Program-made: the position numbers and the translations under genes
Shown here: positions 8,669 through 20,156 of the stretch, in pieces
Numbering within the stretch: the stretch's first letter is position 1
How the letters are laid out: every line of letters starts with the position of its first letter
Notes under the pieces: generated by a model
Databases searched by the model: none
What the model was told of the DNA's origin: nothing
What the model saw: only the letters and a program-made list of their open reading frames with translations
Assembly (NCBI RefSeq): GCF_013520865.1
Contig: NZ_JACDXJ010000001.1
Coordinates: forward strand, 4,077,501 to 4,141,500
Reading direction: 5' to 3'
Source: Microvirga mediterraneensis
GTDB taxonomy: Bacteria; Pseudomonadota; Alphaproteobacteria; Rhizobiales; Beijerinckiaceae
DNA length: 64,000 nucleotides

Positions 8669-9616
8669 ATGACCAAGCAGCAGCACCTCGACTGGGACGA
8701 TTTCAAGCTCGTGAAGATCATCGCCGAGGCCGGCGGCCTTGCGGGTGCGGCGGAGCGGCTCGGCGTCAACCACTCGACGGTTTTCCGCAGGCTTGGTCAG
8801 ATGGAGGACAATCTTGGGGTCAAGCTCTTCGAGCGCCACCGCACCGGATACATCCTCACTCCGGCCGGCGAAGAGATGTCGGCGCTGGCCGAACAGATGG
8901 ACGAGAACGTCACCGCCTTCACGCGCAAGCTCGCCGGTCAGGCCTTGGCTCCGACCGGCGAACTGCGGGTCACGACCAACGACACGCTTCTCGTCCACCT
9001 ACTGACGCCGATCTTCGCCCGCTTCATCACCGCCTGCCCGGAGATGCGGCTCGACGTGGTGCTCGCCAACCAGGCTCTCAACCTTTCCAAGCGCGATGCG
9101 GACGTGGCGATCCGCGCCACCGACGATCCTCCGGAGACGCTGGTGGGACGCCGTGTGGCGACGATTGCCTGGGCGATCTATGGGCGGACGGCGGATTTCC
9201 CTGACGTCCAGAGCCCCGACGATGCGAACCTTGCCGATCTGTTCGACCGTCACTGGGTTGCGCTCGGCGATAACCTGGCGGCCATGAAGGCCGCCCGTTT
9301 CGTGCGCGAGCATGTGGCGCCGGAAAACATCGTCTACAAGGTCAACACGGTGCTCGGTCTCGCGGAAGCGGTTCAGGCCGGGACCGGCATCGGCCCCCTG
9401 CCCTGCTTCATCGCGGATATGAAACCCGAACTCGTCCGACTGTCGGAGATCAAGCCGGACTTCTCCGCAGGCCTGTGGCTCCTGACCCATCCAGACCTGC
9501 GCCAATCGGCCCGCGTGCGCGCCTTCATGGATTTCATGGCGACCGAGATCACCAAGCAGAAAAAGTGGATCGAAGGAGTCGGGAGGAAGACGCCGCGCCC
9601 CGTCCCGGCGGTTTAA
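8669..9616 (+). CDS. LysR family transcriptional regulator next to wrbA
   Basis: A 315-residue LysR-type regulator. The N-terminal winged helix-turn-helix includes AGGLAGAAERLGVNHSTVFRRL at about residues 22-43 and LFERHRTGYILTPAGEE after it. The remaining ~220 residues form the periplasmic-binding-like effector domain (GELRVTTNDT onward). Its divergent orientation to wrbA suggests it controls wrbA and itself. An in-frame TTG at 8651 exists, but the ATG at 8669 has AGGAA at suitable spacing. The inducer is unknown; a quinone or other redox signal would be a reasonable guess from the neighbour only. Confidence 0.88.
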   Translation: MTKQQHLDWDDFKLVKIIAEAGGLAGAAERLGVNHSTVFRRLGQMEDNLGVKLFERHRTGYILTPAGEEMSALAEQMDENVTAFTRKLAGQALAPTGELRVTTNDTLLVHLLTPIFARFITACPEMRLDVVLANQALNLSKRDADVAIRATDDPPETLVGRRVATIAWAIYGRTADFPDVQSPDDANLADLFDRHWVALGDNLAAMKAARFVREHVAPENIVYKVNTVLGLAEAVQAGTGIGPLPCFIADMKPELVRLSEIKPDFSAGLWLLTHPDLRQSARVRAFMDFMATEITKQKKWIEGVGRKTPRPVPAV

Positions 9617-9640
9617 GCGTCGATGTTTTCCATCTCGCTC

Positions 9641-9733
9641 ATGTCATCCCCGGCCTCGTGCCGGTGATCCCGATTTGGGTGGCGCGGCGCTTCACAGAAA
9701 CGGGATGGCCGGCACAAGGCCGGCCATGACGTG
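9641..9733. repeat. Two-armed palindromic intergenic repeat (A family)
   Basis: The left arm GTCATCCCCGGCCTCGTGCC...GGTGATCCCGAT and the right arm CGGGATGGCCGGCAC...GGCCGGCCATGAC lie between the convergent lysR and acuI stop codons. With no other terminator visible there, the two hairpins may also end transcription from both sides. Confidence 0.8.
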
Positions 9734-9741
9734 GCTGGTTG

Positions 9742-10731
9742 TCAGCGCGCAATGTCCACCACCACGCGCCCCTTGACCTTGCCATCCACGATTTGCCTGC
9801 CCGCCTCCAGCACCCGATCGAGCGGGATCGTCGAGGTCATGACGGCGAGCTTGTCGTGGTCGAGTTCGCGGGCGATCCGGTTCCAGGCCTCGATCCGCAG
9901 CGCCTTCGGAGCCATCACCGAATCGACTCCCAGCAGCGCAACGTTTCGCAGGATGAACGGCGCGACGGTCGTGGGAAGATCCATGCCGCCCGCGAGGCCG
10001 CAGGCGGCAATCGCACCGCCGTACTTCGTCATGGACAGGACATTGGCGAGCGTCGTGGAACCGACCGTATCGATGCCCGCCGCCCAGCGCTCCTTGGCGA
10101 GCGGCCGCGCCGGACCGGCGAACTCGCTGCGGTCGAGAATCTCGGCGGCTCCGAGACCTCTCAGGTAGTCGGCCTCCTCGGGCCGCCCTGTGGAGGCGAT
10201 GACATGCCATCCGGCTTTCGCAAGCAACGCCACGGCCACCGAGCCGACGCCGCCGACCGCGCCCGTCACGATAGCCGGCCCGCGGTCCGGGCTCAGGCCA
10301 TGGCGCTCCAGGGCCATCAGGCAGAGCATCGCCGTGTAGCCCGCCGTTCCGACCGCCATGGCCTGAAGGGGCGATAATCCCTGCGGAAGCGGGATCAGCC
10401 ACTCGCCCCTGACGCGCACCTTCTCCGCATAGGCGCCGAGATGGGTTTCGCCCAGGCCCCAGCCGTTGAGCACCACCGCGTCGCCGGGCTTGAATTCGGG
10501 ATTCGAGGAAGCCTCCACCGTGCCGACGAGATCGACGCCGGGAATCATGGGAAAGCGGCGCACCACCGGGGCCTTGCCGGTGATCGCGAGGCCGTCCTTG
10601 TAGTTCAAGGTCGAGTGCGACACGCGCACGGTGACGTCGCCGTCCATGAGATCCGCCTCATCGAAGGCCCGGATCTCGACCCTTTGACCGGCTTCGTTCT
10701 TGTCGATGACGATGGCTTTGAACGTGCTCAT
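9742..10731 (-). CDS. acuI: Acryloyl-CoA reductase-type MDR oxidoreductase
   Basis: A 329-residue zinc-free medium-chain reductase of the AcuI/YhdH group, which reduces acryloyl-CoA to propionyl-CoA with NADPH. This detoxifies a reactive intermediate of DMSP and 3-hydroxypropionate metabolism. Visible are the LNYKDGLAITGK segment near residue 45, IPGVDLVGTVE near 66, the Rossmann motif VTGAVGGVGSVAV near 152, and a closing KGRVVVDI typical of AcuI. The ATG at 10731 has a strong GGGGAGGAAATG leader. The next gene upstream is an MFS transporter on the same strand, 181 bases away, so co-transcription is possible but not obvious. Confidence 0.87.
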   Translation of the reverse strand: MSTFKAIVIDKNEAGQRVEIRAFDEADLMDGDVTVRVSHSTLNYKDGLAITGKAPVVRRFPMIPGVDLVGTVEASSNPEFKPGDAVVLNGWGLGETHLGAYAEKVRVRGEWLIPLPQGLSPLQAMAVGTAGYTAMLCLMALERHGLSPDRGPAIVTGAVGGVGSVAVALLAKAGWHVIASTGRPEEADYLRGLGAAEILDRSEFAGPARPLAKERWAAGIDTVGSTTLANVLSMTKYGGAIAACGLAGGMDLPTTVAPFILRNVALLGVDSVMAPKALRIEAWNRIARELDHDKLAVMTSTIPLDRVLEAGRQIVDGKVKGRVVVDIAR

Positions 10732-10912
10732 GGCATTTCCTCCCCGGTCCATTTGGGGCGCGTCGGAGGGCCGGGGCAAGCGGAACCGCCTTGGAACGGC
10801 TTCCACTTTCGTGGAATCCCTCCCTTCTTTTCCTTGCTCGGCCGCACGTTTTGACGGTGAGCCGGACCCACTTCACCGAAAAATTGTTTCAGCCTTCGGA
10901 GCAGTTGAAAGC

Positions 10913-12154
10913 CTACTCCGCCGGCTGCAGGGCGGGCCCGCGCTGCACGGGCTGCTCCTTGATCGGCAGGTTGATCAGGGCGGAGGCGAGGCCAAGCAGA
11001 ACCGAGAGCCACCAGACCGCGCTGTAATTGCCGTTGATCTCGTAGAGCAGGCCGCCGAGCCAGACCCCGAGGAAACCGCCGACCTGGTGAGAGAAGAACG
11101 CGAAGCCGTAGAGCATGGCCATGTAGCGTGTGCCGAACATCAGCATCACGAGGGAGGATGTGGGCGGCACGGTGGAGAGCCACAGCACACCGATGGACAT
11201 ACCGAACAGGATCGACGTCACCGGCGTGGCTGGGACCAGAATGAAAGCGGCAATCGCCACCGAGCGGCCGAGATAGATCCAGGCGAGGAGCCAGCGCTTG
11301 GACATGCGGGTGGAGAGCCAGCCCGAGGCGAGAGAGCCGACTGCGTTGGCGAGCCCGATGGTGGCAAGCGTCCATCCGCCGACAGCGGCGGAAAGACCCG
11401 CGTCCTTGAGATAGGCCGGCAGGTGGACGGTGATGAAGGCGAGTTGGAAGCCGCAGGTGAAGAAGCCGAGCACCAGCAGCACATAGGAGCGGTGCCGGAA
11501 GGCCTCCGTCAGGGCCTGCTTGATCGACTGGTTCGGCAGCGCGGCCGCTCCGGCCTGGGCCGCATCGGCGGTCGGCCGCGTGGCGAGCGCGAGCGCCAGG
11601 GGCATGACGAGCAGCACGCTCGCGGCGAAGACCAGCAGCGCCTGATGCCAGCCGAAGGAATCGATCAGCACATTGCCGATGGGCGGGAACAGGAATTGAC
11701 CGAAGGAGCCGGCCGCCGTGCCGGCGCCGAAGGCCATGGGCCGCCATTGCTCCGGCAGGAGCTTGCCGAAGGCGCCGAGCACCAGATTGAACGAACAGCC
11801 CGACAGGCCGAATCCGATGAGCACGCCGGCGCCGAGATGAAGCATGCCGGGCGTGGTCGCATAGGCCATCACGACGAGGCCGAGGGCATAGAGCAATGCG
11901 CCCACGCAGAGCACCCGGAGCGCCCCGAACCGATCCGCCACCGCTCCGGCGAAGGGCTGCCCCACGCCCCAGAGCAGGTTCTGAATCGCGATGGCGAAGC
12001 CGAACGTGTCGCGGCCCCAGCCATATTCGGTGATCATGGGGAGCTGGAACAGCCCGGAGGACGCCCGCGGCCCGAAGGTGATCAGGGCGATCAGGCAGCC
12101 GCAGACAACGATGAGTTCCGGAGAAACACGGGATCGAGCGGGAGAGGCGGACAT
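10913..12154 (-). CDS. MFS transporter (oxalate/formate antiporter-like)
   Basis: A 413-residue, 12-helix major facilitator. The inter-helix loop GAVADRFGALRVL between helices 2 and 3 is the MFS signature, and a second loop, SGWLSTRMSKRWLL, mirrors it in the C-terminal half. The wording of helices 1 and 4-5 (TFGPRASSGLF, GIGLSGC-like stretches) resembles the monocarboxylate/oxalate-formate branch. The central loop is short. A longer in-frame start exists at 12181, but MSASPARSRVSPE at 12154 directly precedes helix 1. The substrate is unknown. If it is co-transcribed with acuI, a short organic acid would fit. Confidence 0.85.
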   Translation of the reverse strand: MSASPARSRVSPELIVVCGCLIALITFGPRASSGLFQLPMITEYGWGRDTFGFAIAIQNLLWGVGQPFAGAVADRFGALRVLCVGALLYALGLVVMAYATTPGMLHLGAGVLIGFGLSGCSFNLVLGAFGKLLPEQWRPMAFGAGTAAGSFGQFLFPPIGNVLIDSFGWHQALLVFAASVLLVMPLALALATRPTADAAQAGAAALPNQSIKQALTEAFRHRSYVLLVLGFFTCGFQLAFITVHLPAYLKDAGLSAAVGGWTLATIGLANAVGSLASGWLSTRMSKRWLLAWIYLGRSVAIAAFILVPATPVTSILFGMSIGVLWLSTVPPTSSLVMLMFGTRYMAMLYGFAFFSHQVGGFLGVWLGGLLYEINGNYSAVWWLSVLLGLASALINLPIKEQPVQRGPALQPAE

Positions 12155-12309
12155 GCTCACGGCCCTCAGAAGAGGCAACAAGGGTGCGCAGACTATCCCA
12201 AGTCGTTCATCAGCAACATTGAAAGTTTGTAGGCTTTGGCATGAGAAAAGGTGATGGATGCCCTAGGGGCGAACGGGAGCCTGGTTTCTCCCGCAGGCCG
12301 TCTGCCTCG

Positions 12310-13740
12310 TCAAACCACGAAGAAGTCCTGATGCCCGAGCTTCAGGTTCTTGCCAAGAACGGCGACCTTCACCTGAGCAGCTGCGCCGGTCCCGTCCGCA
12401 TCGTAGAAGAGCGTGCCGGTTTTCCTGTCGTAGATGATCCGGTCCTCACGGTCCTGCGCCTTCGAGGCCCGGACGAACATGTCGGCGTCGAACGCCTTCG
12501 GACTGGACGCGCTGCCGGCGCCCAGTCGGGTGAAAATCTTGTTGTCGAGCAGGATCGAATCGTAAGTCGTGTTGAAGTCGTAGATCCGGTCGATGTTCGT
12601 ACCTTTGCCGACCTTGCTGTCGAAGATGAAGCTGTCCCAGCCTGCCCCGCCGTAGAGCTTGTCGTCTCCGGTCCCTCCCTGAAGGGTGTCGCTGCCGGAG
12701 CCGCCGAAGAGCGTGTCACTCCCCCCATTGCCCTTCAGCAAGTTCGCGGCGGCATTGCCCTGGAGCGTGTCCGCGAAGCCTCCGCCGGTGGCGTTTTCGA
12801 TCATCACTCCGTTGGCGATCGTAAAGCCGCCGGCAAACTCACTCTCGCGGGAGACGAATCCTCCCGCATTGGGATCGCCGTCCCGTAGCGTCGCGGCGCG
12901 AAGATCGATGACGACGCCCGCATGGGCCTGCGCCGCGCTGATCGTATCCTTTCCCCCGGAATCCCAGAGGCAGGACCATCCCCGATTCGCGACCTCCGGA
13001 CTCGAAGTCGGCAATGTATAGACATCGTTCCCTTGGCCGGTCTTGGTGTTCTTTCCATAGAGAGCCTGCAGGGCGGCGATATCGAAAGCCCCCAGCCCCG
13101 CCTGGTTCCCATAGGTCTTGTCATAGCCGGCATCACCCCATCCGGGGTTGTAGGACATGACCGTCCAGATGCCCTGGTTCAAACCGTATTGCCCCGTCGA
13201 GAAGGCGTCAGTGACGCCCGGAAAGGTCGTTGCGTCCTGATTTGTCCCGCCATCATGCGGATGGGCAAGACCCATGCCGTGGCCCAATTCGTGCAGCACG
13301 GTGTTAAGGACGTCGCTGCCGAAAGAGAAGCCGCTCCCTGTCAGCGCCGCAGAATTGAAATATCCCCAGCTCTGCTCATTGTTCGGCAATTCGTGCAGTC
13401 CGAGCGTATCGCTGCCCAAGTCTGTCTTCCACCAGACGATGTTGGCCTCCGCAACGTAATTGGCACGCACGAATGTCAGCCCGCAGACGCTTTCGTAGAC
13501 CCCCATCGCGTAGTCGAAGGCGGCTTTCTCGATATCGGTCCAATTCCGGGCTGACGCGGCGCTCGCCAGAACTTCGCTCGGGCCATGAACGGTATCGGCG
13601 GCCGTGAAATCCCTGCCTTGCCCGAACCAGACTTTGATCGGCCCGCTCGCGGTATTCCAGGCGGAGCCACCCCAGACAAGGGAATCCACATAGGGATTGC
13701 CATAGCCCGAACCCGGAACGGAACTTCGGATGCTTGCCAC
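12310..13740 (-). CDS. Serralysin-like M10 metalloprotease with RTX repeats
   Basis: A 476-residue putative secreted zinc protease. The zinc site HELGHGMGLAHP spans residues 150-161 (His150, His154 and His160 as ligands, Glu151 catalytic). The Met-turn is VMSY at 194-197, whose Tyr is the extra serralysin ligand. Ca-binding RTX nonapeptides (GGSGSDTLQ, GGTGDDKLY) occupy about 325-370. Residues 370-476 form the C-terminal module shared with three other proteins in the window, ending DFFVV. There is no N-terminal signal, as expected for type I secretion, but no ABC/HlyD/TolC genes are nearby. Serralysins often act as extracellular nutrient-scavenging proteases. Confidence 0.92.
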   Translation of the reverse strand: MASIRSSVPGSGYGNPYVDSLVWGGSAWNTASGPIKVWFGQGRDFTAADTVHGPSEVLASAASARNWTDIEKAAFDYAMGVYESVCGLTFVRANYVAEANIVWWKTDLGSDTLGLHELPNNEQSWGYFNSAALTGSGFSFGSDVLNTVLHELGHGMGLAHPHDGGTNQDATTFPGVTDAFSTGQYGLNQGIWTVMSYNPGWGDAGYDKTYGNQAGLGAFDIAALQALYGKNTKTGQGNDVYTLPTSSPEVANRGWSCLWDSGGKDTISAAQAHAGVVIDLRAATLRDGDPNAGGFVSRESEFAGGFTIANGVMIENATGGGFADTLQGNAAANLLKGNGGSDTLFGGSGSDTLQGGTGDDKLYGGAGWDSFIFDSKVGKGTNIDRIYDFNTTYDSILLDNKIFTRLGAGSASSPKAFDADMFVRASKAQDREDRIIYDRKTGTLFYDADGTGAAAQVKVAVLGKNLKLGHQDFFVV

Positions 13741-13784
13741 GATGTCCTCGCCTTGGATGTCACATTGGGAAGCTATACCAATAC

Positions 13785-13790
13785 ATTATA
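13785..13790 (-). promoter_or_regulatory. Possible -10 box of the metalloprotease gene
   Basis: TATAAT (minus strand) lies 45 bases before the metalloprotease ATG in an AT-rich patch. Similar TTATAA boxes precede two other RTX genes, at 31622-31627 and 34967-34972. No good -35 element is recognised. Confidence 0.35.
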
Positions 13791-13886
13791 ACTTCTGAAG
13801 TGTCGAAGCGCACCCGAGAGGAGTTCTTGCGGGTCGAATGCGAAGAAGCGGCTCGCATGCTGCTCTTGTTCTTCGATTTCCCACGT

Positions 13887-13925
13887 CCTCTCACGCAAAA
13901 TCGATGCCCGCTTTTGCGTGAGAGG
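13887..13925. repeat. Perfect 14-bp inverted repeat after the SleB-type gene
   Basis: CCTCTCACGCAAAA at 13887-13900 pairs with TTTTGCGTGAGAGG at 13912-13925 across an 11-base loop. It starts two bases beyond the stop codon of the minus-strand SleB-type gene. It lacks a run of T after the stem, so it may be an mRNA 3' stabiliser or a factor-dependent terminator, not a classic intrinsic one. Confidence 0.7.
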
Positions 13926-13927
13926 CG

Positions 13928-15190
13928 CTAAGTCTGCCCGGGTTTGAGCTTGTAGAAGATGTGACGGCCGATCACGTCCATCTTCTTCAGGCGACGTGCC
14001 CAGTAAGGCTTTACGTAATCCGCGTGATAATGGGTCGCGCCGCCCACATCGGCCAAGTACGTCTTGCCTTCGAGCACGGCACTCGCGACGCTCTTGGCGC
14101 GCTCCCAGGACTCCGTATCGCGGATGCGCAGAGCCTTGCCCTCGCAGGCGAAGGTGAACTGACAGGCGAGATGGCGATGGCGGTTCTGATAGACGACGCC
14201 ACAGATGCTGGACGGATAAAGGCCGCTCTTCACCCGGTTGAGCACCACTTGAGCCACCGCCGCCTGCCCTTCGAGAGGCTCGCTGCGGGCCTCGAAATAG
14301 ACGGCCTCGGCAAGGCAGCGCTGCTCCTTGCTCATATTGTCCGGATCGATCAGGTCGGCATAGCGCGGGCGATCCGCGTCGTCGCCTTTCGGCAGGATGG
14401 TCAGGGCGCCATAGCCTCCACGGTCGAGGCGCGGCGATTGCAGGGACACGGGAGCCGCCGCGATCTCGATGGGCGTTGCCTCCATGGGAGCCGGTGTCGC
14501 CGAAGACAAGGCGGTGGCGCGCTTCACCATGGGGGTCGTCGGGCTCGCGGCCGCTCCGGTGGAGCCCGCGGCGGCGGCCGCCGGCGACTGCACGGAGGTG
14601 GTCTGCCGCGTCGTGGTGTATTCGGGCGTCTCCCAGGGCTGGAAGACCTGTTCGGTTTCCGGCGCTTCGAGCTGGCCCTCCATGAGGACGGTGGGCGGCA
14701 GGAGCCGCTCGTCGTGGCTGTAGAGCAGCCGCGCGCCGGTCGCGTGCTCGAGCGTGGGACGCAGTTGCTTGGCCCGGCGGGACAAGGTGGCATGCGGCGC
14801 TACCAGGGGATGACCCTTCAGGGCGCGATCGACGACCGGATCTGGGCCCGCATCAGCCTTCCTGTCAGCCTTGAGAGGCGCGGAATCGGCCGTTTCATCC
14901 GGCAAGTCATAGCGCGGCATGGAGCGGAGGATGTCGCGATCGATTCCGAGCTTGCCATCGGCGATGGAGGCTCCGGTCGGAGGAATGAGCGCCGTCTCGA
15001 CGAGACGGGCGGTCGCGCTGCGCGGCGTGAAGCTGACGCCGGAATGCAGGTCGTTGCTGGCCGAGGCGGTGAACGAGATCAGCAGCCCTGTCGCCAGCGC
15101 CCAGGGTGCCGTCGTGGCGCAGATCCATTTCACTCGAGAACGACGATACGGAAGACGCACGCGCAACACCCTGCAAAAACTCATGAACAT
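13928..15190 (-). CDS. Cell wall hydrolase, SleB/CwlJ domain
   Basis: A 420-residue exported or membrane-anchored protein. After a short basic N-terminus comes a hydrophobic segment (WALATGLLISFTASAS) serving as signal or anchor. A long low-complexity Pro/Ala/Thr linker occupies about residues 80-280. The C-terminal ~125 residues are a Hydrolase_2 (SleB) domain with CLAEAVYFEARSEPLEGQ, AQVVLNRV, the cysteine-bearing CGVVYQ, ACQFTFACEG and ATHYHADYVKPYW. The family cleaves peptidoglycan; in Gram-negatives it is implicated in wall remodelling. The ATG at 15190 is chosen because the only upstream option is a TTG at 15226. The conserved Glu in YFEARSE is the likely catalytic residue. Confidence 0.88.
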   Translation of the reverse strand: MFMSFCRVLRVRLPYRRSRVKWICATTAPWALATGLLISFTASASNDLHSGVSFTPRSATARLVETALIPPTGASIADGKLGIDRDILRSMPRYDLPDETADSAPLKADRKADAGPDPVVDRALKGHPLVAPHATLSRRAKQLRPTLEHATGARLLYSHDERLLPPTVLMEGQLEAPETEQVFQPWETPEYTTTRQTTSVQSPAAAAAGSTGAAASPTTPMVKRATALSSATPAPMEATPIEIAAAPVSLQSPRLDRGGYGALTILPKGDDADRPRYADLIDPDNMSKEQRCLAEAVYFEARSEPLEGQAAVAQVVLNRVKSGLYPSSICGVVYQNRHRHLACQFTFACEGKALRIRDTESWERAKSVASAVLEGKTYLADVGGATHYHADYVKPYWARRLKKMDVIGRHIFYKLKPGQT

Positions 15191-15272
15191 CACGGAGCAT
15201 CCAGCAGGAGGGCTCCGATGACTCAAAGTTATCGCGGGTTAAGGTTGATGGGTGGTTAAAGCCGGCCTTCCC

Positions 15273-16121
15273 TCACCCGGCCCTTGCTGCGGCAGCCTGA
15301 CGCTTCTCGGCGAGACGGCGCAGGGCAGAGCCCGTTTCAGGATCGGCCGGGAAGAAGGCCTCGATGGCGAGTTCCGAGAGAGTGACGTCCACGGGCGTTC
15401 CGAAGATCGTCGTGGTGCTGAAGAGCGTCAATACGCCCTCCTCCGTCTGGACCTGGAGCGGCACGACGATGCCGGCATAATCGTGGCTCGTCTTCGGCGC
15501 TCGCGCGGCCGCATCGGGCGTCGGATAGGAGCGCAACTCCTCGATCAGGGCGGCCAGGACAGCATCGCCCGTCGCATCCACCTGACGATGCAGGCGGTGG
15601 ACCAGATGGTTGCGCCATTCGGTGAAGTTCACGATGCGCCGCGCAAGGCCCGCCGGATGGATGCTCAGGCGCAGCACGTTGACGGGCGGCTTCATCAGGG
15701 CCGGATCCACGTCGCCGATCAGCGCCACGAGGGCATCGTTCGCCGACACGAGCGACCAGTGCCGGTCGACCGCGAGCGCTGGATAAGGATCATGGCCCTT
15801 CAGCACGAGATCCACCGCCTGACGCATGCCGGCAAGGGCCGGGTCGTCGAGGGAACGCTGCGAATAGACGGGCGCGAAGCCCGCCGAGACCAGCATGATG
15901 TTGCGCTCTCGCAGCGGCATGTCGAGTTTCTCCGCAAGCAGCAGCACCATCTCCCGGCTCGGCTGCGAGCGACCGGTCTCGAGAAAGCTCAGATGGCGCG
16001 TGGAGATCTCGGCTTCGAGCGCGAGATCCATCTGGCTGAGGCGACGGCGCTGACGCCATTCGCGCAGGTAATCGCCTACATGTCGGTCGGTGGTCACGGG
16101 TCGGGTGCTCGCTGTTGTCAT
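15273..16121 (-). CDS. XRE family regulator with MmyB-like ligand-binding domain
   Basis: A 282-residue regulator. An N-terminal helix-turn-helix (LREWRQRRRLSQMDLALEAE, then STRHLSFLETGRSQPSREM) covers residues ~17-55. The C-terminal ~180 residues resemble the MmyB-like domain (PAS-like fold, thought to bind fatty-acid-type ligands): ALAVDRHWSLVSANDALVAL and VNVLRLSIHPAGLARRIVNF. It is divergent from a four-helix membrane protein at 16247, which it may regulate. An in-frame ATG at 16172 would add 17 residues. Neither start has a strong ribosome-binding site, and the chosen one just precedes the HTH. Confidence 0.87.
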   Translation of the reverse strand: MTTASTRPVTTDRHVGDYLREWRQRRRLSQMDLALEAEISTRHLSFLETGRSQPSREMVLLLAEKLDMPLRERNIMLVSAGFAPVYSQRSLDDPALAGMRQAVDLVLKGHDPYPALAVDRHWSLVSANDALVALIGDVDPALMKPPVNVLRLSIHPAGLARRIVNFTEWRNHLVHRLHRQVDATGDAVLAALIEELRSYPTPDAAARAPKTSHDYAGIVVPLQVQTEEGVLTLFSTTTIFGTPVDVTLSELAIEAFFPADPETGSALRRLAEKRQAAAARAG

Positions 16122-16246
16122 GGGTGGACCATAACGTGAGGCGCGTTCATCTTCCATGACCTCTGAGGTAATCGACTGCGCTCGGTCCTTACGAAATCCT
16201 GCATTCACGGTTGAGGCCCTCAGCCGACCGATGACAGGAGACCACC

Positions 16247-16648
16247 ATGATGACGATCCAATCTTCCCCGCTTCTGCGCCAAGCCCTCGTGGCCGATGCC
16301 ACCACCAGCGCGGCCTTCGGCCTCATGCTGCTGATCGGCGCCGGAGCCCTGAGCGGCATCTTCGGCCTGCCGGAAACGCTCCTGCGTGTTGCGGGCCTGG
16401 TTCTCTTGCCCTACGCGGCCTTCATCGGCTGGCTCGGCCTGCGGGAGCGGATCCAGAAGCCGGTCGCCTGGGCGGTGGTGCTCGGCAATGCCCTCTGGGT
16501 TCTCGACAGCGCCCTGCTGCTGATGAGCGGCTGGGTCTCGCCGACGAGCGCCGGCTATGCCTTCGTGATCGCACAGGCGCTCGTGGTGCTGATGTATGCG
16601 GAGTTCCAGTATGTCGGGCTGCGGCGCTCGACCGAGGCGATGGCGTGA
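16247..16648 (+). CDS. Four-helix membrane protein of unknown function
   Basis: A 133-residue protein with four hydrophobic segments, approximately residues 18-38, 43-63, 71-95 and 100-122, and short polar loops. It begins MMTIQSSPLLRQALVADATTS with AGGAGACCACC immediately before the start, a strong ribosome-binding site. The helix layout resembles small DoxX-like or DUF4345-type proteins, but no diagnostic residue is present, so no function is assigned. It is divergent from the XRE/MmyB-like regulator across 125 bases, an arrangement often seen between a regulator and its target. Confidence 0.75.
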   Translation: MMTIQSSPLLRQALVADATTSAAFGLMLLIGAGALSGIFGLPETLLRVAGLVLLPYAAFIGWLGLRERIQKPVAWAVVLGNALWVLDSALLLMSGWVSPTSAGYAFVIAQALVVLMYAEFQYVGLRRSTEAMA

Positions 16649-16732
16649 TCGTCCGTGCAGGGCGCATCATCTCTCCCCCTGCGGGAGAGATGATAACGCT
16701 GGAGCGGACTTCAACACGCAAATCGCATCCAT

Positions 16733-16823
16733 ACGTCATCACCGGCCTCGTGCCGGTGATCGCGATTGGCAGAGCGCATTGCTTCTCAGATGGGGATGGC
16801 CGGCACAAGGCCGTCCATGACGG
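16733..16823. repeat. Two-armed palindromic intergenic repeat (A family)
   Basis: The left arm CGTCATCACCGGCCTCGTG...CCGGTGATCGCGAT and the right arm GGGATGGCCGGCAC...GGCCGTCCATGACGG lie between the convergent membrane-protein and GFA genes. The linker (GCAGAGCGCATTGCTTC) differs from the other copies while the arms are conserved. Confidence 0.8.
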
Positions 16824-16829
16824 AAAGAA

Positions 16830-17186
16830 CTATCCCCTTGCGTCCCGCCCGTTGAACGGGATCGGCTTGATCTCGGACAGGTCTACCGTCTCCAGACAGC
16901 GCACGTTGATGGCCGCCATCGCCTCGCCCGTCGGCTGCTTGCCTTCGCCGAAGGTCGCCGAGCCGCAGGTGGAGCAGAAGCGGTGCTGGATGGTGTGCGT
17001 GTTGAATGTGTAGGTGGCGAGATCCTCCTCGCCACGAACGATGTTCAAGGCGCCGCGCGGCACGAAGTTGAGCAGATAGCCCTTCCGGCTGCAGATGGAG
17101 CAGTTGCACTCGATGACCTGATCGAGATCAGTCTCGACCTCGTACGCCACCTTACCGCAATGACATGAGCCCTTGTGCAGCGCCAT
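16830..17186 (-). CDS. GFA family zinc protein (CENP-V/GFA domain)
   Basis: A 118-residue protein made entirely of a GFA (glutathione-dependent formaldehyde-activating enzyme-like) fold. Zinc-binding cysteines appear as CHCGKV near residue 8, CNCSIC near 28 and CSTCGS near 71. The full-length Gfa enzyme is about 190 residues; this short class is widespread and mostly of unknown function. It is the third gene after ppdK and a small membrane protein, 24 bases behind the latter, so probably part of the same transcript. A role in formaldehyde handling should not be assumed. Confidence 0.9.
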   Translation of the reverse strand: MALHKGSCHCGKVAYEVETDLDQVIECNCSICSRKGYLLNFVPRGALNIVRGEEDLATYTFNTHTIQHRFCSTCGSATFGEGKQPTGEAMAAINVRCLETVDLSEIKPIPFNGRDARG

Positions 17187-17210
17187 CGCCCGTCCCCTTC
17201 TTCCGTGTTG

Positions 17211-17477
17211 TCAGCCCAACGCTATCATCGCGGTGACGATCAAACCAGCACCGATCACCGCCACGAAGCGATCGCCCATGGTGAGCGGCTCCGCCTTGCC
17301 CTGCGTCGCGAGCTGGCCGATGGCGAGATCCAGGATCAACGACACGGCGAAGGGCCACGCGGCCGGCGGCACGGCCGTCTGCTGCCATTCCGGATTGAGA
17401 CGCGCGACATACCCGAGGACGATGCCGGAAACCAGCACCGTCCCGATATACAAAAGGCGCGAACGAGACAGGACCAT
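17211..17477 (-). CDS. Small two-helix membrane protein downstream of ppdK
   Basis: An 88-residue protein with a basic start (MVLSRSRLL) and hydrophobic stretches at about residues 9-25, 39-56 and 69-87. I do not recognise a family. Its ATG follows the TAA stop of ppdK with no intervening base, so its translation is almost certainly coupled to ppdK, and the GFA gene follows 24 bases later. The ribosome-binding site would lie inside the end of ppdK. No function is proposed. Confidence 0.7.
   Translation of the reverse strand: MVLSRSRLLYIGTVLVSGIVLGYVARLNPEWQQTAVPPAAWPFAVSLILDLAIGQLATQGKAEPLTMGDRFVAVIGAGLIVTAMIALG

Positions 17478-20156
<2,679 letters not shown>

Noticed and set aside
12274..12293. 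Terminator after the metalloprotease gene
   Set aside because: The CGGGAG/CTCCCG stem is only 6 bp and has no T-run on the minus strand.
16830..17186. Naming as glutathione-dependent formaldehyde-activating enzyme
   Set aside because: The protein is the short GFA-domain class; length and context give no support for the enzyme activity.
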